A DNA stretch of 64,000 bases from Caenimonas aquaedulcis (GCF_015831345.1 NZ_JADWYS010000001.1:1126118-1190117); one strand, 5' to 3'. Shown: positions 29,952 to 40,449, numbered from the stretch's first letter. The notes: generated by a model from the letters alone, not told the origin. Made by a program: numbers and translations.

Positions 29952-29971
29952 ATGACTGACTGGTTAGTAAT
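29952..29971. promoter_or_regulatory. Imperfect palindrome, candidate TetR-type operator
   Basis: The 20-bp element with half-sites TGACTGAC and GGTTAGTAA lies in the divergent region between the RND adaptor and the squalene synthase gene. The TNACTNAC-type half-site is common in operators of TetR-family regulators of efflux pumps. No TetR gene is in the window, so the regulator would be encoded elsewhere. Confidence 0.4.
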
Positions 29972-30018
29972 CTAGGGTAATTGCCGAGCCTTGTCAAGCG
30001 ACAATCCCGTGCAGTTCC

Positions 30019-31011
30019 ATGGACGCAGAAACGCCCCCCGCCGCCCCTTCATCGCCCGATCTGGCGCGACTGCTGCGGTCCGTTTCGCGATCGTTCGACC
30101 TGTCGATCCGCCTGCTTCCGCGGGCCGTGCGAGCTCCGGTCGCGGTGGCCTACCTGCTCGCACGCGCGGCGGACACGCTAGCCGACACGTCGCAGGTTCC
30201 CGCCGCCGAGCGCGGCACCAAACTCTCTGCCTGGGCGGCCGCCGTGAGCGGCGATCTGGCCGACCCCGGGCGTGAAGTCCGGCAGATCGCTGAATCCTTC
30301 GCGCCGATGCAGTCCGACGCCGACGAACGCGCCTTGATCCTCGCCCTGCCCGCGTGCCTGGACGCGTTGTCCGCACTGGATGCGGACGACAGGGCCGATG
30401 TCCGGGCGGTGCTCCGGCACATCACGCGGGGCCAGGCGCTCGATGTGCAGCGCTTTGCCGACCCCGGCCGGATCGTGTCGCTCGCGAACGCGGCCGAGCT
30501 CGACGAGTACACCTACCTCGTGGCCGGCTGCGTGGGGGAGTTCTGGACCGCCCTGTGCGATCGCCACCTGCCCCACTTCGCGGCGTTGCCCCTGGACGAG
30601 ATGCGCAACCTCGGCCGCCGGTACGGCCAGGCCCTCCAGCTCGTGAACATCCTGCGCGATGCCGAGGCCGATGCAGCCGCAGGCCGCTGCTACCTGCCGG
30701 CCGACGAAGTGGCGGCGCTGGGGATACCTGCCGTCCGCAGGAAGTGGCTCGAACACGCCCACACCGGGCTTGCCCAAGGCAGCCGGTATGCCGACGCCGT
30801 GCACAGCCGGCGCGTGCGCGCCGCAACGGCGCTGCCCGCCCTCATCGGCATCCGCACGCTCGCCCTCCTCGAGCAGCGGGCGAGTACGGACAGCCGCCCG
30901 GTCAAGGTGCCCCGCTCGCAAGTCCGCTCCCTGTTGCTGCGCATCGCCGTGACCTTCGCGAGCCGCGGCCCGCTGCGCCGCATGTTCGAGGACGGCGCGG
31001 CATCGGCGTGA
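30019..31011 (+). CDS. Squalene/phytoene synthase family protein, squalene-synthase type
   Basis: A 330-residue trans-isoprenyl diphosphate synthase that condenses two farnesyl diphosphates head-to-head. Both aspartate-rich motifs are intact: D52-T-L-A-D56 and D214-A-E-A-D218. The N-terminal SVSRSFDLSIRLLP and YTYLVAGCVGEFWT segments resemble classical squalene synthase (one-enzyme type) more than HpnC. The gene is followed by hpnD 26 bases later. No FAD-dependent HpnE or squalene cyclase gene is in the window. HpnC remains an alternative name. Confidence 0.8.
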   Translation: MDAETPPAAPSSPDLARLLRSVSRSFDLSIRLLPRAVRAPVAVAYLLARAADTLADTSQVPAAERGTKLSAWAAAVSGDLADPGREVRQIAESFAPMQSDADERALILALPACLDALSALDADDRADVRAVLRHITRGQALDVQRFADPGRIVSLANAAELDEYTYLVAGCVGEFWTALCDRHLPHFAALPLDEMRNLGRRYGQALQLVNILRDAEADAAAGRCYLPADEVAALGIPAVRRKWLEHAHTGLAQGSRYADAVHSRRVRAATALPALIGIRTLALLEQRASTDSRPVKVPRSQVRSLLLRIAVTFASRGPLRRMFEDGAASA

Positions 31012-31037
31012 GCGCGCCGATGGGACAATCGGTCGCA

Positions 31038-31877
31038 ATGACACCGCAACAGTACGTCCAGGAGAAGGCCGCGGCCTCCGGAAGCAGCTTCTATTACGCC
31101 TTCCTGTTCCTGCCCAAGCCACGCCGCGCGGCCATCACCGCCTTCTATGCGTTCTGCCGCGAAGTGGACGACGTCGTCGACGAGGTCACCGACCTGGGCG
31201 TGGCGCAAACCAAGCTGGCATGGTGGCAGGCCGAAGTCGCGAAGTCTTTCCGCGGCGAGCCGAGCCACCCGGCGATGCAGGCGCTGATGCCGTGCGCGGC
31301 TGAATTCGGCATCGAGGAGCGGCTATTGCACGCGGTCATCGAAGGTTGCCGGATGGACCTGGAGCAGACGCGCTACCTGGACTTCGCCGCGCTGGAGCGG
31401 TATTGCCACCTGGTGGCCGGCGTGGTGGGCGAGGTCGCGGCGCGCATTTTCGGGCAGACCGACCCGGCCACCACGGCCTACGCGCACAAGCTGGGCCTGG
31501 CGTTCCAGCTCACCAACATCATCCGCGACGTCGGGGAGGACGCGATGCGCGGCCGCATCTACCTGCCCGTGAGTGAGCTGCAGCAGTTCGACGTGAAGGC
31601 GCACGAGTTTCTTTCGCGCACCTACTCCGACCGCTTCACCGCGCTCATGCGCTTCCAGGCGCAACGCGCGCATGCGCTCTACGACGAGGCGCTCGCGCTG
31701 CTGCCGCCCGCGGATCGGCAGAACCAGAAGCCCGGGCTGATGATGGCCAGCATCTACCGCACCCTGCTGCGCGAGATCGAGAGCGACGACTTCAAGGTCC
31801 TGCACCAGCGCGTGAGCCTGACGCCGCTGCGCAAGCTCTGGCTGGCGTGGAAAGTGCAGGCACTGGGCCGGATGTAG
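31038..31877 (+). CDS. hpnD: Presqualene diphosphate synthase
   Basis: A 279-residue squalene/phytoene synthase homologue. The N-terminus SSFYYAFLFLPKPRR, the first motif DDVVDE and the second DVGEDAMRGRIYLP match HpnD-type presqualene diphosphate synthases. HpnD forms presqualene diphosphate, which HpnC and HpnE convert to squalene. The ATG at 31038 gives the family start MTPQQYVQEKAAASG; an in-frame ATG at 31020 would add six residues. The convergent HAD gene ends six bases away. Confidence 0.85.
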   Translation: MTPQQYVQEKAAASGSSFYYAFLFLPKPRRAAITAFYAFCREVDDVVDEVTDLGVAQTKLAWWQAEVAKSFRGEPSHPAMQALMPCAAEFGIEERLLHAVIEGCRMDLEQTRYLDFAALERYCHLVAGVVGEVAARIFGQTDPATTAYAHKLGLAFQLTNIIRDVGEDAMRGRIYLPVSELQQFDVKAHEFLSRTYSDRFTALMRFQAQRAHALYDEALALLPPADRQNQKPGLMMASIYRTLLREIESDDFKVLHQRVSLTPLRKLWLAWKVQALGRM

Positions 31878-31882
31878 GCCTC

Positions 31883-32584
31883 CTACGCCTGGGCCTTGAA
31901 CAGCTCGCACAGCTCGGTGAGGTTGCTGAGCGTGAGGTGCGGCTGCTGCTCATGCGGCCAGAGATGGTCCGATCGGTTCACCCAGGCGGCCTGCATGCCC
32001 GCGTTGATGGAGCCCAGCACGTCGAGCGTGGCGTCGTCGCCGATGTGCAGGATGCTGTCCGTCGTCAGCTCCAGCGCGCCTGCCGCCGCATGGAAGATGC
32101 GCGGGTCGGGCTTGCCGACACCGAATTCGCGCGCGGAAATCGTCGCGCGGAAATAGGCGCCCAGGCCCACGCGGCCCACGTCGGCATTGCCGTTGGAGAT
32201 GGTGACCAGCGGGAAGCGCTCGGCGAGATACGCGAGCGCCGGCAGCGCGTCGTCGAAGAGCGTGACGCGCTGTCGTGCCGCGAAGAACACCTCGAAGGCC
32301 TGCTCGGCGAGCAGCGGGTTTTCACCGGCGCGGTAGAGCGCGAGGCGGATCGACTCGCGGCGCACGGCGCTCAGGTCGTTCTTGAGGTCGGGACGGTTCG
32401 CGGCCATATGGTCGCGGATCTCGCGCAGGGCGGACGGGCTGGAGAAGAGCGCCGCCGTCATGGGGGCGTGGTCCACCATCCAGTCGTGCAGCATCTTCTC
32501 GGCCCGCTCGATCGTCGGCAGGATCGGCCACAGCGTGTCGTCCAGGTCCAGCGAAATCGCCTTGATTCTTTGCAGATCCAACAT
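31883..32584 (-). CDS. HAD-superfamily hydrolase (phosphatase)
   Basis: A 233-residue haloacid-dehalogenase-like phosphatase. All four motifs are visible: DLDDTLW with the nucleophile near residue 13, ISNGN, GKPDPRIF, and HIGDDATLD. The helical cap between motifs I and II fits subfamily IA, as in YigB-like nucleotide or FMN phosphatases. The substrate is unknown. It is divergent from hemH with 18 bases between the starts. Confidence 0.85.
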   Translation of the reverse strand: MLDLQRIKAISLDLDDTLWPILPTIERAEKMLHDWMVDHAPMTAALFSSPSALREIRDHMAANRPDLKNDLSAVRRESIRLALYRAGENPLLAEQAFEVFFAARQRVTLFDDALPALAYLAERFPLVTISNGNADVGRVGLGAYFRATISAREFGVGKPDPRIFHAAAGALELTTDSILHIGDDATLDVLGSINAGMQAAWVNRSDHLWPHEQQPHLTLSNLTELCELFKAQA

Positions 32585-32602
32585 GTCGTCGAGAATAGCG
32601 CA

Positions 32603-33697
32603 ATGGCAATTTCATTCCGGCCCGAACCCGACTTCACGCATGGCACGGCGCCGACAACCGGCATCCTCTACTGCAACCTGGGCACGCCGGACGAGCCGAC
32701 GGCACCGGCGGTGCGCCGATATCTCGCCGAATTCCTGTCGGATCCCCGCGTGGTGGAGATTCCGCGGGCGTTGTGGCTGCCCCTGCTCCACGGCGTGATC
32801 CTGCCCTTGCGCTCGGGCAAGTCCGCGGCCAAGTACGCCAGCATCTGGACTTCCGACGGCTCGCCGCTGCGCGTCTGGACCGAGAAGCAGGCCAAGTTGC
32901 TGCAGGGCAAGCTGGGCGAGAACGGGCACCGCGTCATGGTGCGCCATGCGATGCGCTACGGATCGCCCTCGATCGCCTCTCAACTCGACGCGCTGAAGGC
33001 CGAGGGCGCGACACGCATCCTCGTCCTGCCTGCGTATCCGCAGTACTCGGGCACGACGACCGCCAGCATCGTCGATGCCGTGACGCAGTGGTCCTCCCGC
33101 ATCCGCCACCTGCCGGAGATCCGGTTCGTCAATCGCTATCACAACGACGAGGGCTACATCGCGGCCCTCGCGCGCAAGCTCGAACTGTTCTGGCGCGCCA
33201 ACGGCCGCCCGGAGCAGCTCGTGATGAGTTTCCACGGCGTGCCCGAGCGCGCGCTCCATCTCGGCGACCCCTACCACTGCGAGTGCTACAAGACGGCGCG
33301 CTTGGTCGCCGGCAAACTGGGACTCGCGCAGCAGGATTTCACGGTGAGCTTCCAGTCGCGCTTCGGCAAGGCGAAATGGCTCGAGCCCTACACCGACGCA
33401 ACACTGCGGACGCTCGGCAAGAAGGGTGCGCGCATCGACGTGATCTGCCCCGGCTTCACGTCCGACTGCCTGGAGACGCTGGAGGAGATCGCGATGGAGG
33501 GCCGGCACACGTTCCTGCAGGCCGGCGGCAAGGAGTTTCGCTATATCCCGTGCCTCAACGACGACCAGGGCGGCGTCGCCGCGCTGGCGGGGGTGGCCGA
33601 ACGCCACCTGGCGGGATGGCCGACACGCGAGACGCCGGACAAGGAAGCGCTGGAACGATCGAGGACGCTGGCGCTCGCTAGGGGCGCATCGCACTAG
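32603..33697 (+). CDS. hemH: Ferrochelatase
   Basis: HemH inserts ferrous iron into protoporphyrin IX, the last step of protoheme synthesis. The 364-residue protein has the family motifs GILYCNLGTPDEP, LPAYPQYSGTTTASI, the active-site histidine segment MSFHGVPERAL, VSFQSRFGKAKWLEP and the C-terminal CPGFTSDCLETLEEI. The ATG at 32603 gives a typical betaproteobacterial N-terminus. Its 3' end overlaps the convergent alpha/beta hydrolase by 20 bases. Confidence 0.96.
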   Translation: MAISFRPEPDFTHGTAPTTGILYCNLGTPDEPTAPAVRRYLAEFLSDPRVVEIPRALWLPLLHGVILPLRSGKSAAKYASIWTSDGSPLRVWTEKQAKLLQGKLGENGHRVMVRHAMRYGSPSIASQLDALKAEGATRILVLPAYPQYSGTTTASIVDAVTQWSSRIRHLPEIRFVNRYHNDEGYIAALARKLELFWRANGRPEQLVMSFHGVPERALHLGDPYHCECYKTARLVAGKLGLAQQDFTVSFQSRFGKAKWLEPYTDATLRTLGKKGARIDVICPGFTSDCLETLEEIAMEGRHTFLQAGGKEFRYIPCLNDDQGGVAALAGVAERHLAGWPTRETPDKEALERSRTLALARGASH

Positions 33698-34595
33698 CCA
33701 CTTTCGGGGCGGGCGCTCGCGCTGCGGCCTCGTGCCCGTCGATGAACGCGGTCACCAGGTCGAGTTGTTCGGGGACGTTCAGCGCCGGCGCGTGACCGCA
33801 CCCGGCGATCTCCACGACACGCGCCAGACCCTTGCTCCCCGGCCCGCGCCGCATCATCTCCTCGGTCGCATCGCGCAGCACCAGGTCCGAGTCCTCGCCG
33901 CGCAGGCACAACACGGGGATGTCGATCGCGTCGTAGTGCGTCCACAAGTCGTAGTCGTTCGGATGGTCCGTGAACTGCCGCACCATCTGCGGGTCGTAAT
34001 GCGGCGTCACACGGCCATCGGGCAAGCGGCGGGTGGATGTCTCGGCCAGCCGCCGCCACTGCGAATCGCTCAGCCAGCCGAATGGCTTGTAGACCTGCCG
34101 GTAGAACGCTTCCAGTTCCAGGACGGTGTCGAAGGCCGGCGGATTGCCGGCATAGGCCCGGATGCGCGCCACGGCCGCATCGGCCAGCCGCGGCGCGTTG
34201 TCGTTCAGCACCAGGCTCTTGATGCGCGTTTTCAGCCCCGGCTCCGCCAAGCCTCCCGCCGCCACCGTGCCGATCGCGCCGCCCATCGAGGTGCCCACCC
34301 AATGGGCTTCCCCGATGCCCAGGCGATCCAGCAATTCCGCGGCGATGCGCGTGTAGAACGAGAGCCGGTACTCGTTGTGCGGATCGGCGCTCCACTGGCT
34401 CAGGCCGCGCCCGATCGTGTCCGGACAAATCACGCGATAGCGGCTCGACAGGTGCGCCGCGAGTTCGTCCATGTCGCGGCCCGTACGTGCCAGGCCGTGC
34501 CATGCGATGACCGTGGGGCCGTTCCGGGCGCCCCACTCCGTGAAATGGATTTCGCGTCCTGCGCAAGTCGCGTAGCGTGATTCGTAGGGCACCAC
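33678..34595 (-). CDS. Alpha/beta hydrolase
   Basis: A 305-residue alpha/beta-fold hydrolase. The nucleophile elbow is GTSMGG, the acid lies in CLRGEDSDLVL and the histidine in AGCGHAPAL. It has no signal peptide, so it is cytoplasmic. The start is GTG (34595, or the next codon, also GTG) and lies 12 bases after the oligomer hydrolase gene, making it the last gene of the liv-type operon. A role in hydrolysing short hydroxyalkanoate esters or thioesters is inferred from this context only. Confidence 0.8.
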   Translation of the reverse strand: MVPYESRYATCAGREIHFTEWGARNGPTVIAWHGLARTGRDMDELAAHLSSRYRVICPDTIGRGLSQWSADPHNEYRLSFYTRIAAELLDRLGIGEAHWVGTSMGGAIGTVAAGGLAEPGLKTRIKSLVLNDNAPRLADAAVARIRAYAGNPPAFDTVLELEAFYRQVYKPFGWLSDSQWRRLAETSTRRLPDGRVTPHYDPQMVRQFTDHPNDYDLWTHYDAIDIPVLCLRGEDSDLVLRDATEEMMRRGPGSKGLARVVEIAGCGHAPALNVPEQLDLVTAFIDGHEAAARAPAPKVASAMRP

Positions 34596-34607
34596 GGGCA
34601 GCTCGGC

Positions 34608-36806
34608 TCAGTTGGGGACGGCCAGCGACGTGCCGCTGAACCCGATCTGGTTGGCCGCCGCCGGCGACGCGCTGATCGGAGGCAGGTTGGCCGCCGTGGC
34701 TGCGGGCGCAGCGCCGTTCGTTCCGCCACGCGGCGACGTATGCACGACCTGGCTGGCTGGCAGCGGCGCGCCGTTCTTCAGGTTGGCGTACATCGCATCC
34801 ATCGCCTGGTTGAAGTACGGGTGCAACGACACGAAACGCGTGTCCCAGCCCGGTAGCGAATTGAACGTGTCGAAATGCTGGGCGTTCGTCACCTCGATGT
34901 AGCGCAACTTCGATGCGGCCCCCTCGACGACGCGGTTGTAGGCGGTGTAGGCCCGGGCGTTGTTGTTGACCGGCACCAGCGCATCGCTGCGTCCCGCGAC
35001 GATGATCGCCGGCTTGCCGCGCATGTTGCCGTTCAGCAGCACCTCGGCGATGCCTGCCTGGACGGCCGCGCTCTGCGCCGCGGTCGGCGTGGAAGACGCG
35101 GTGAGTGCAGCGCCGGTGACGGGATCGGTGCCGGTCACCAGGGCACGCTGGCACAAGGCATTGTCCAGGCCGAAATCCGCGACGCCGGTGGACGGGGACA
35201 CCGCGAACTGCCAGGCCTTGGCGCCGCCGACGGCGTTGTTGTAGACCACGCTGGCCGGGGCGCCGTTGGCCGTGCCGTTCCCGGTGGCGAAGCTCAATGC
35301 CTTGGTGGCGAGGGGCGCGATCACGTTGCCCGTCGCGTCGACCTGGGCGAAGCTCGTGTTGCACACGTTGTCCGTCACGGAGAACTTGCCGTACATCACC
35401 GGGTACATCGCCGCGAGGATCGGCCCGTTGCCGAGGCCGTAGTGCGCGTTGTGCATCTGGTCGTTGTCCGGCGTCCAGCCGAAATTGCGCAGCTTGTTCA
35501 GCGCATCGAGCGATCGCGCGGCCGTATCGGCACCGCTGACCAATCCCTTGGCGGCCAGCCCATCGCATCGCGCGGTGGCACGCGCCGTCATCCCCGCAAA
35601 GCCCATGTAGTTGAAGAACGAGCCCGTCTCCGTCAGCGCCGCGGGCGCAGCCAGCGCGGCGCAGGGCTGGTACAGGTTGCCGTAGGTCACGTAGTCGGCA
35701 AGCGTGCGGCCGTAGCCGGTCACGGCCACGCCGTTGAACTGGATGCCGTAACCGGCGGCCGTCGGCATCTCGGTGACGGGTTCGGTTGCGACCACGCCGT
35801 CGATCAAGCCCGTGGTGTCCTGCTCCGCCGCATGGATCACCGCGGCGCCGCCGTTGGACGCCGAGCCGGCGATCACGAGGGTGTTCGCCGCGCTGAACCG
35901 AACGGGGATTTCGGCCGTGCCGTAGCGGTCGTTCAGCACGTAGAGCGCGTACTTCGCCGCCGCCAGCGTGTCGGTGCCCCAATCCTTCTCGGGGTTCATC
36001 TGCGAATGCACCTGCTTGAGCGCGAGGCGGTTCGGGAAGAGCGCGTTGTACGCGGCCCTTGCCGCATCCGTGATGTTCGCGGCGAAGTGGCTGAGCGAGC
36101 CGGCCGCGGCGCGCGTGGCGCGCGTGCCGTCGATCCTGTTGACCGTATCGTCGGTCATGTCGTACAGGCCCATGCCCTTGCCCGCGTCGGTGAGCGCGAC
36201 GGCACAGCCGTGCTTCAGGCCCCACTCGCCGGCGGTGCCGATCGCGCCGTAGACGCCGCGCGAGCCGGAGGACGGGCCGAGCACGATGCAGGGGTTGGCG
36301 ATGTCGAAGCTGTCGGGCACCTGCACGGCCATCGTGACGCGCTTGCGGCCGGTGCCGTCGTCGAGCACGGCAACGTATTCACGGCCGGGGATCAGACCTT
36401 CGCCTGTCGTGACCGCGCCGGTCACCGTGACATTGGGGCCGTAGAACGTGCCGTATCCGCCGCCCGCGCTGGCGTCGAGGATGCCGCGGTAGTTGGAATA
36501 CAGCGCATTGCGGCGCAGTTCCAGCGCCGTCGGGTTCGCGGCATCCGCATACGCCGGCGCCGCTGCCGCACCCAGGCCGGTCTTGCCAATGCCGCCCGTG
36601 AGCAGGTCCTGCGTCGCGGCGGTGGCCCCACTGCCCACGGTCGTGGCCGAGTAGGTCGTGACGGACACCGGCGTCACCCCTTCCGGCAGGACGTTCCCGG
36701 CCGAATCCCCTCCTCCGCCTCCGCAGGCCACCAGGGCCGCGGCACTCAGTGCAGAAACGGATGCAATGCGCGTCGTCGCGCGGTTGAGCTTGGTGGTCTT
36801 CTTCAA
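34608..36806 (-). CDS. D-(-)-3-hydroxybutyrate oligomer hydrolase, lipoprotein
   Basis: A 732-residue exported enzyme that hydrolyses oligomers of 3-hydroxybutyrate to monomer. The family pattern seen in Ralstonia-type oligomer hydrolases is clear: YNNYR-like SNYRGILDAS, GGYGTFYGPNV, SSGSRGVYGAIGTAGEWGLK, NPEKDWG and the nucleophile region VIAGSASNGGAAV. A lipobox LVAC with C28 predicts membrane anchoring, followed by a glycine-rich linker. No ATG fits; TTG at 36806 has AGGAGA 7 bases upstream and gives a basic MKKTTK-type signal. It is 34 bases after livM. Confidence 0.9.
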   Translation of the reverse strand: MKKTTKLNRATTRIASVSALSAAALVACGGGGGDSAGNVLPEGVTPVSVTTYSATTVGSGATAATQDLLTGGIGKTGLGAAAAPAYADAANPTALELRRNALYSNYRGILDASAGGGYGTFYGPNVTVTGAVTTGEGLIPGREYVAVLDDGTGRKRVTMAVQVPDSFDIANPCIVLGPSSGSRGVYGAIGTAGEWGLKHGCAVALTDAGKGMGLYDMTDDTVNRIDGTRATRAAAGSLSHFAANITDAARAAYNALFPNRLALKQVHSQMNPEKDWGTDTLAAAKYALYVLNDRYGTAEIPVRFSAANTLVIAGSASNGGAAVIHAAEQDTTGLIDGVVATEPVTEMPTAAGYGIQFNGVAVTGYGRTLADYVTYGNLYQPCAALAAPAALTETGSFFNYMGFAGMTARATARCDGLAAKGLVSGADTAARSLDALNKLRNFGWTPDNDQMHNAHYGLGNGPILAAMYPVMYGKFSVTDNVCNTSFAQVDATGNVIAPLATKALSFATGNGTANGAPASVVYNNAVGGAKAWQFAVSPSTGVADFGLDNALCQRALVTGTDPVTGAALTASSTPTAAQSAAVQAGIAEVLLNGNMRGKPAIIVAGRSDALVPVNNNARAYTAYNRVVEGAASKLRYIEVTNAQHFDTFNSLPGWDTRFVSLHPYFNQAMDAMYANLKNGAPLPASQVVHTSPRGGTNGAAPAATAANLPPISASPAAANQIGFSGTSLAVPN

Positions 36807-36840
36807 GGCTTGTCTCCTGGTTGTGACATCGAATCCGGCG

Positions 36841-37908
36841 TCAGGCGGAGGCGCGCATCGCGCGCAGCCGCCCGACGATTCCCGTGGGAAAGTAGTAAAC
36901 CGACAGGACGAACAGCAGGCCGAGCCACAGCAGCCAGCGGTCCGGCGACAGCAGTGCCGACAGCCAGGGCAGGCCGGAGGCCGCATCGCTCGCGAGCTTG
37001 AGCAGATCCTGCAGGTAGCTTTGCGCGACGAGGAACAGCGCCGCGCCGATCGCCGCGCCGTAGATCGTCCCCATGCCGCCGATGACGACGATGAGCAGGA
37101 CATCCAGCATGATCTCGAAGGACAGCGAGGTCTCGGGCCCGTTGTAGCGCAGCCAGATCGCGAGCATCGCGCCCGCGAGCGTCGCGAAAAGCGCCGACAG
37201 GATGCTCGACATCGTGCGGTAGACGACCACGCGATAACCGATCGCCTCCGCGCGGAACTCGTTCTCGCGGATGGCCTGCAGCACGCGGCCGAAGGGGGAG
37301 TTGACGATTCGCAGCAGCGCCAGCAGCAACAGCAGCGAGAGCGCGAACAGCAGGTAGTAGCAGATCAGCCGTCCGTCCAGCGAGGCGCCCAGGAAAGGCG
37401 TTTCGGACCACTGGAAGCCCGGCGAGAGCACTTCCGGCATCTTGAACGTGAGGCCGTCCTCGCCGCCGGTGATGTCCGAGAGCTGCGATGCGAGCGTCTG
37501 GAAGGCCGACGCGACGGCGAGCGTGATCATCGAAAAGAAGATCGCGCGCACGCGCAGCGAAAACAGCCCGACTGCGAGCGCCAGCACGAAGGAGAGCGCC
37601 AGCGCGACGACGACACCCACGACGATGGCGGACCAGCCCGGCCCCATGCGGGTGGAGGCGATGGCGACGCCGTAGGCGCCGATGCCGAAGAACATCGTGT
37701 GCGCGAAGCTCACGATGCCGGTATAGCCGAGCAGCAGGTCGAAGCTGGCGACCAGCACGACGAAGACCAGCACCTTCGCGGCCACGTTCAGCGCCTTCAC
37801 GCCCGGGAAGATGAAGGGCGTGAACGCCAGCGCCAGCAGGATGGCGACGAGCAGCACGGCCAGCACGCGGTTGCGCGGGTAGTCGTTGGAGAGGATTCGA
37901 GCGAGCAT
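36841..37908 (-). CDS. livM: Branched-chain-type ABC transporter permease (LivM)
   Basis: A 355-residue inner-membrane permease of the LivM family with about ten hydrophobic segments. The family signatures GYTGIVSFAHTMFFGIGAYG and the ATPase-contact loop AIRENEFRAEAIGY are visible. It starts 11 bases after livH. In these importers the substrate can be branched-chain amino acids, amides, urea or aromatic acids; the operon context here suggests a hydroxy acid. Confidence 0.92.
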   Translation of the reverse strand: MLARILSNDYPRNRVLAVLLVAILLALAFTPFIFPGVKALNVAAKVLVFVVLVASFDLLLGYTGIVSFAHTMFFGIGAYGVAIASTRMGPGWSAIVVGVVVALALSFVLALAVGLFSLRVRAIFFSMITLAVASAFQTLASQLSDITGGEDGLTFKMPEVLSPGFQWSETPFLGASLDGRLICYYLLFALSLLLLLALLRIVNSPFGRVLQAIRENEFRAEAIGYRVVVYRTMSSILSALFATLAGAMLAIWLRYNGPETSLSFEIMLDVLLIVVIGGMGTIYGAAIGAALFLVAQSYLQDLLKLASDAASGLPWLSALLSPDRWLLWLGLLFVLSVYYFPTGIVGRLRAMRASA

Positions 37909-37919
37909 GTTCGTCCCCC

Positions 37920-38896
37920 TCACTTGCTCAACGCGTAGACGCCCTGCGGGCGCCACAGCAGGATGGCCATCATCAACGCGATGTTGGAGAAGAGCGCCGC
38001 CTTCGGCACGAGGAAGCCCGTGTAGTTCGCCATGAGTCCCACCAGCAGCGCGCCGATCAGCGCACCGGTCGTCGAGCCGAGCCCGCCGATGATGAGCACG
38101 ATGAAGATCAGCACGTTGACCTGCGCGCCCATCTGCGGCGTCACGTTCTGCTGGTACAGCCCCCACATGACGCCGCCGAGCCCCGCGAGCGCGCTGCCCA
38201 CGACGAACACGCCGATGAAGAGGACCTTGATGCGGTAGCCGAGCGATTCGACCATCTCGCGGTCCTGCACGCCGGCGCGGATCAACAGGCCGATCTTGGT
38301 GCGGGTCAGCACCCACAGCAGCACGGAGAACACCAGGGCCCCGACGACCACCGCGATCAGGCGGTACTTCTCGATGCCCGCATCGCCGAGCAGCAGCGTG
38401 CCGCGCATGCCTTCGGGCAGCGGCAGCGGGATCTGCAGCGGGCCCCAGATGACCTTGATCAGCTCCTCGCCGATGATCATCCCGCCCATGGTGATGAGGA
38501 TCTGCTTGAGGTGGTTGCCGTAGACGGGCCGCACGATGAAGCGTTCGAAGGCCAGGCCGACGGCGCCCGCGACGAGCATCGCCACCACCATCGCGGGCAG
38601 GACGGCGAGCATGTTCATCCAGAGGCTTTCTGACGAGGTGTAGTCGCCCATCGAGCCGAGGACACTCGTTGCGACGAATGCACCGAGCGCAATGAACACG
38701 CCGTGGCCGAAATTCAGCACGTCCATCAGGCCGAACACCAGCGTGAGGCCCGAGGCGATGATGAAGATGATCATCCCCATCGCGAGCCCCGCGACGGTCA
38801 GGGTGACCCAGGTCGAGCCCGAGCCGATGAAGGGAAACACGAGGATCGCCAGCAGCGGCACGAGCGCCATCGGCTTCCAGTCGAAATCGAACTTGT

Positions 38897-38900
<4 letters not shown>
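37920..38900 (-). CDS. livH: Branched-chain-type ABC transporter permease (LivH)
   Basis: A 326-residue LivH-family permease with about eight membrane segments. GLMDVLNFGHGVFIALGAF and the C-terminal IGGLGSTTGALIGALLVG are typical. The start ATG overlaps the livF stop (TCAT at 38897-38900), indicating translational coupling. Confidence 0.92.
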
Positions 38901-39618
<718 letters not shown>

Positions 39619-39622
<4 letters not shown>

Positions 39623-40389
39623 GCCGCCTCCTTCGCGATGCCCAGGTAGGCTTCCTGCACGATGGGCGATGCGATCACTGTCGCCGGGTCGCCGTCCGCC
39701 ACGAGCGTGCCGTTGTGCAGCACGATGATGCGGTCGGCGAGCTCGCGCACGACGTCCATCTTGTGCTCCACCAGCAGGATGGTCTTGGTCGGGTCCTGCT
39801 TCAACTTGCGGATCAGGTTCAGGATGACGGGCGCTTCCGCCGCGTTCATGCCCGCGGTCGGCTCGTCGAACATGAACACCTTCGACTCCAGCGCCATGAG
39901 CAGCGCGACTTCCAGCTTGCGCTGGTCGCCGTGCGGCAGGTTCGCAACCAGCTCATTTTCCTTGTCCGCCATGTTCACCTCGTTCAACACCTCGTCCGCG
40001 CGCTGCATCAGCGCGCGGTGGTCGCTCCAGATGCTCCACAGGTTCAAGCCCCGGCGGTGCGCGCCATCGCGCGCCGCCTGCACGGCGAGCCGCACGTTCT
40101 CCAGCACGGAGAGACGCGGGAACAGGTTGGTGAGCTGGAACGCCCGGCCGAGCCCCGCGCGCGTGCGCTGCGAGGGCGACAGGCCGGATAGGTCGCGCCC
40201 GTCGAGCGTGACCTGCCCCGCGCTCGCCTTGAGCTGGCCGGAGATGAGGTTGAAATAGGTGGTCTTTCCCGCGCCGTTCGGGCCCACGATGGCGGTCAGC
40301 GTCCCCGGCTCGAAAGCGCAGGTCACGGCGTTGACCGCCACGTGGCCGCCGAAGCGGATGGTCAGGTCCTTGGTGGCAAGCAGGCTCAT
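39619..40389 (-). CDS. livG: Branched-chain-type ABC transporter ATPase (LivG)
   Basis: A 256-residue ATPase of the LivG type: FGGHVAVNAVTCAFEPGTL, Walker A GPNGAGKTTYFN, Walker B FMFDEPTAGMN. The signature is NLPHGDQRKLEVA, with the usual LSYG replaced by LPHG. The ribosome-binding site is weak. It lies 104 bases after livK, and the gap holds a strong terminator-like hairpin, so livGFHM may be expressed at lower level than the binding protein. Confidence 0.93.
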
Positions 40390-40449
40390 GTTCTGGAAAG
40401 TTGGCAAAAACAATCCGTCCCCCTTGTCTCCGGGGGTCCTCGAGTCGAC

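Noticed and set aside
30019..31011. Calling the first squalene-synthase homologue hpnC outright
   Set aside because: Its N-terminal and central motifs resemble classical squalene synthase; the symbol was left blank.
33694..33697. CTAG at the hemH stop as a third shared stop
   Set aside because: The convergent alpha/beta hydrolase actually stops at 33678-33680, so the two genes overlap by 20 bases and do not share this codon.
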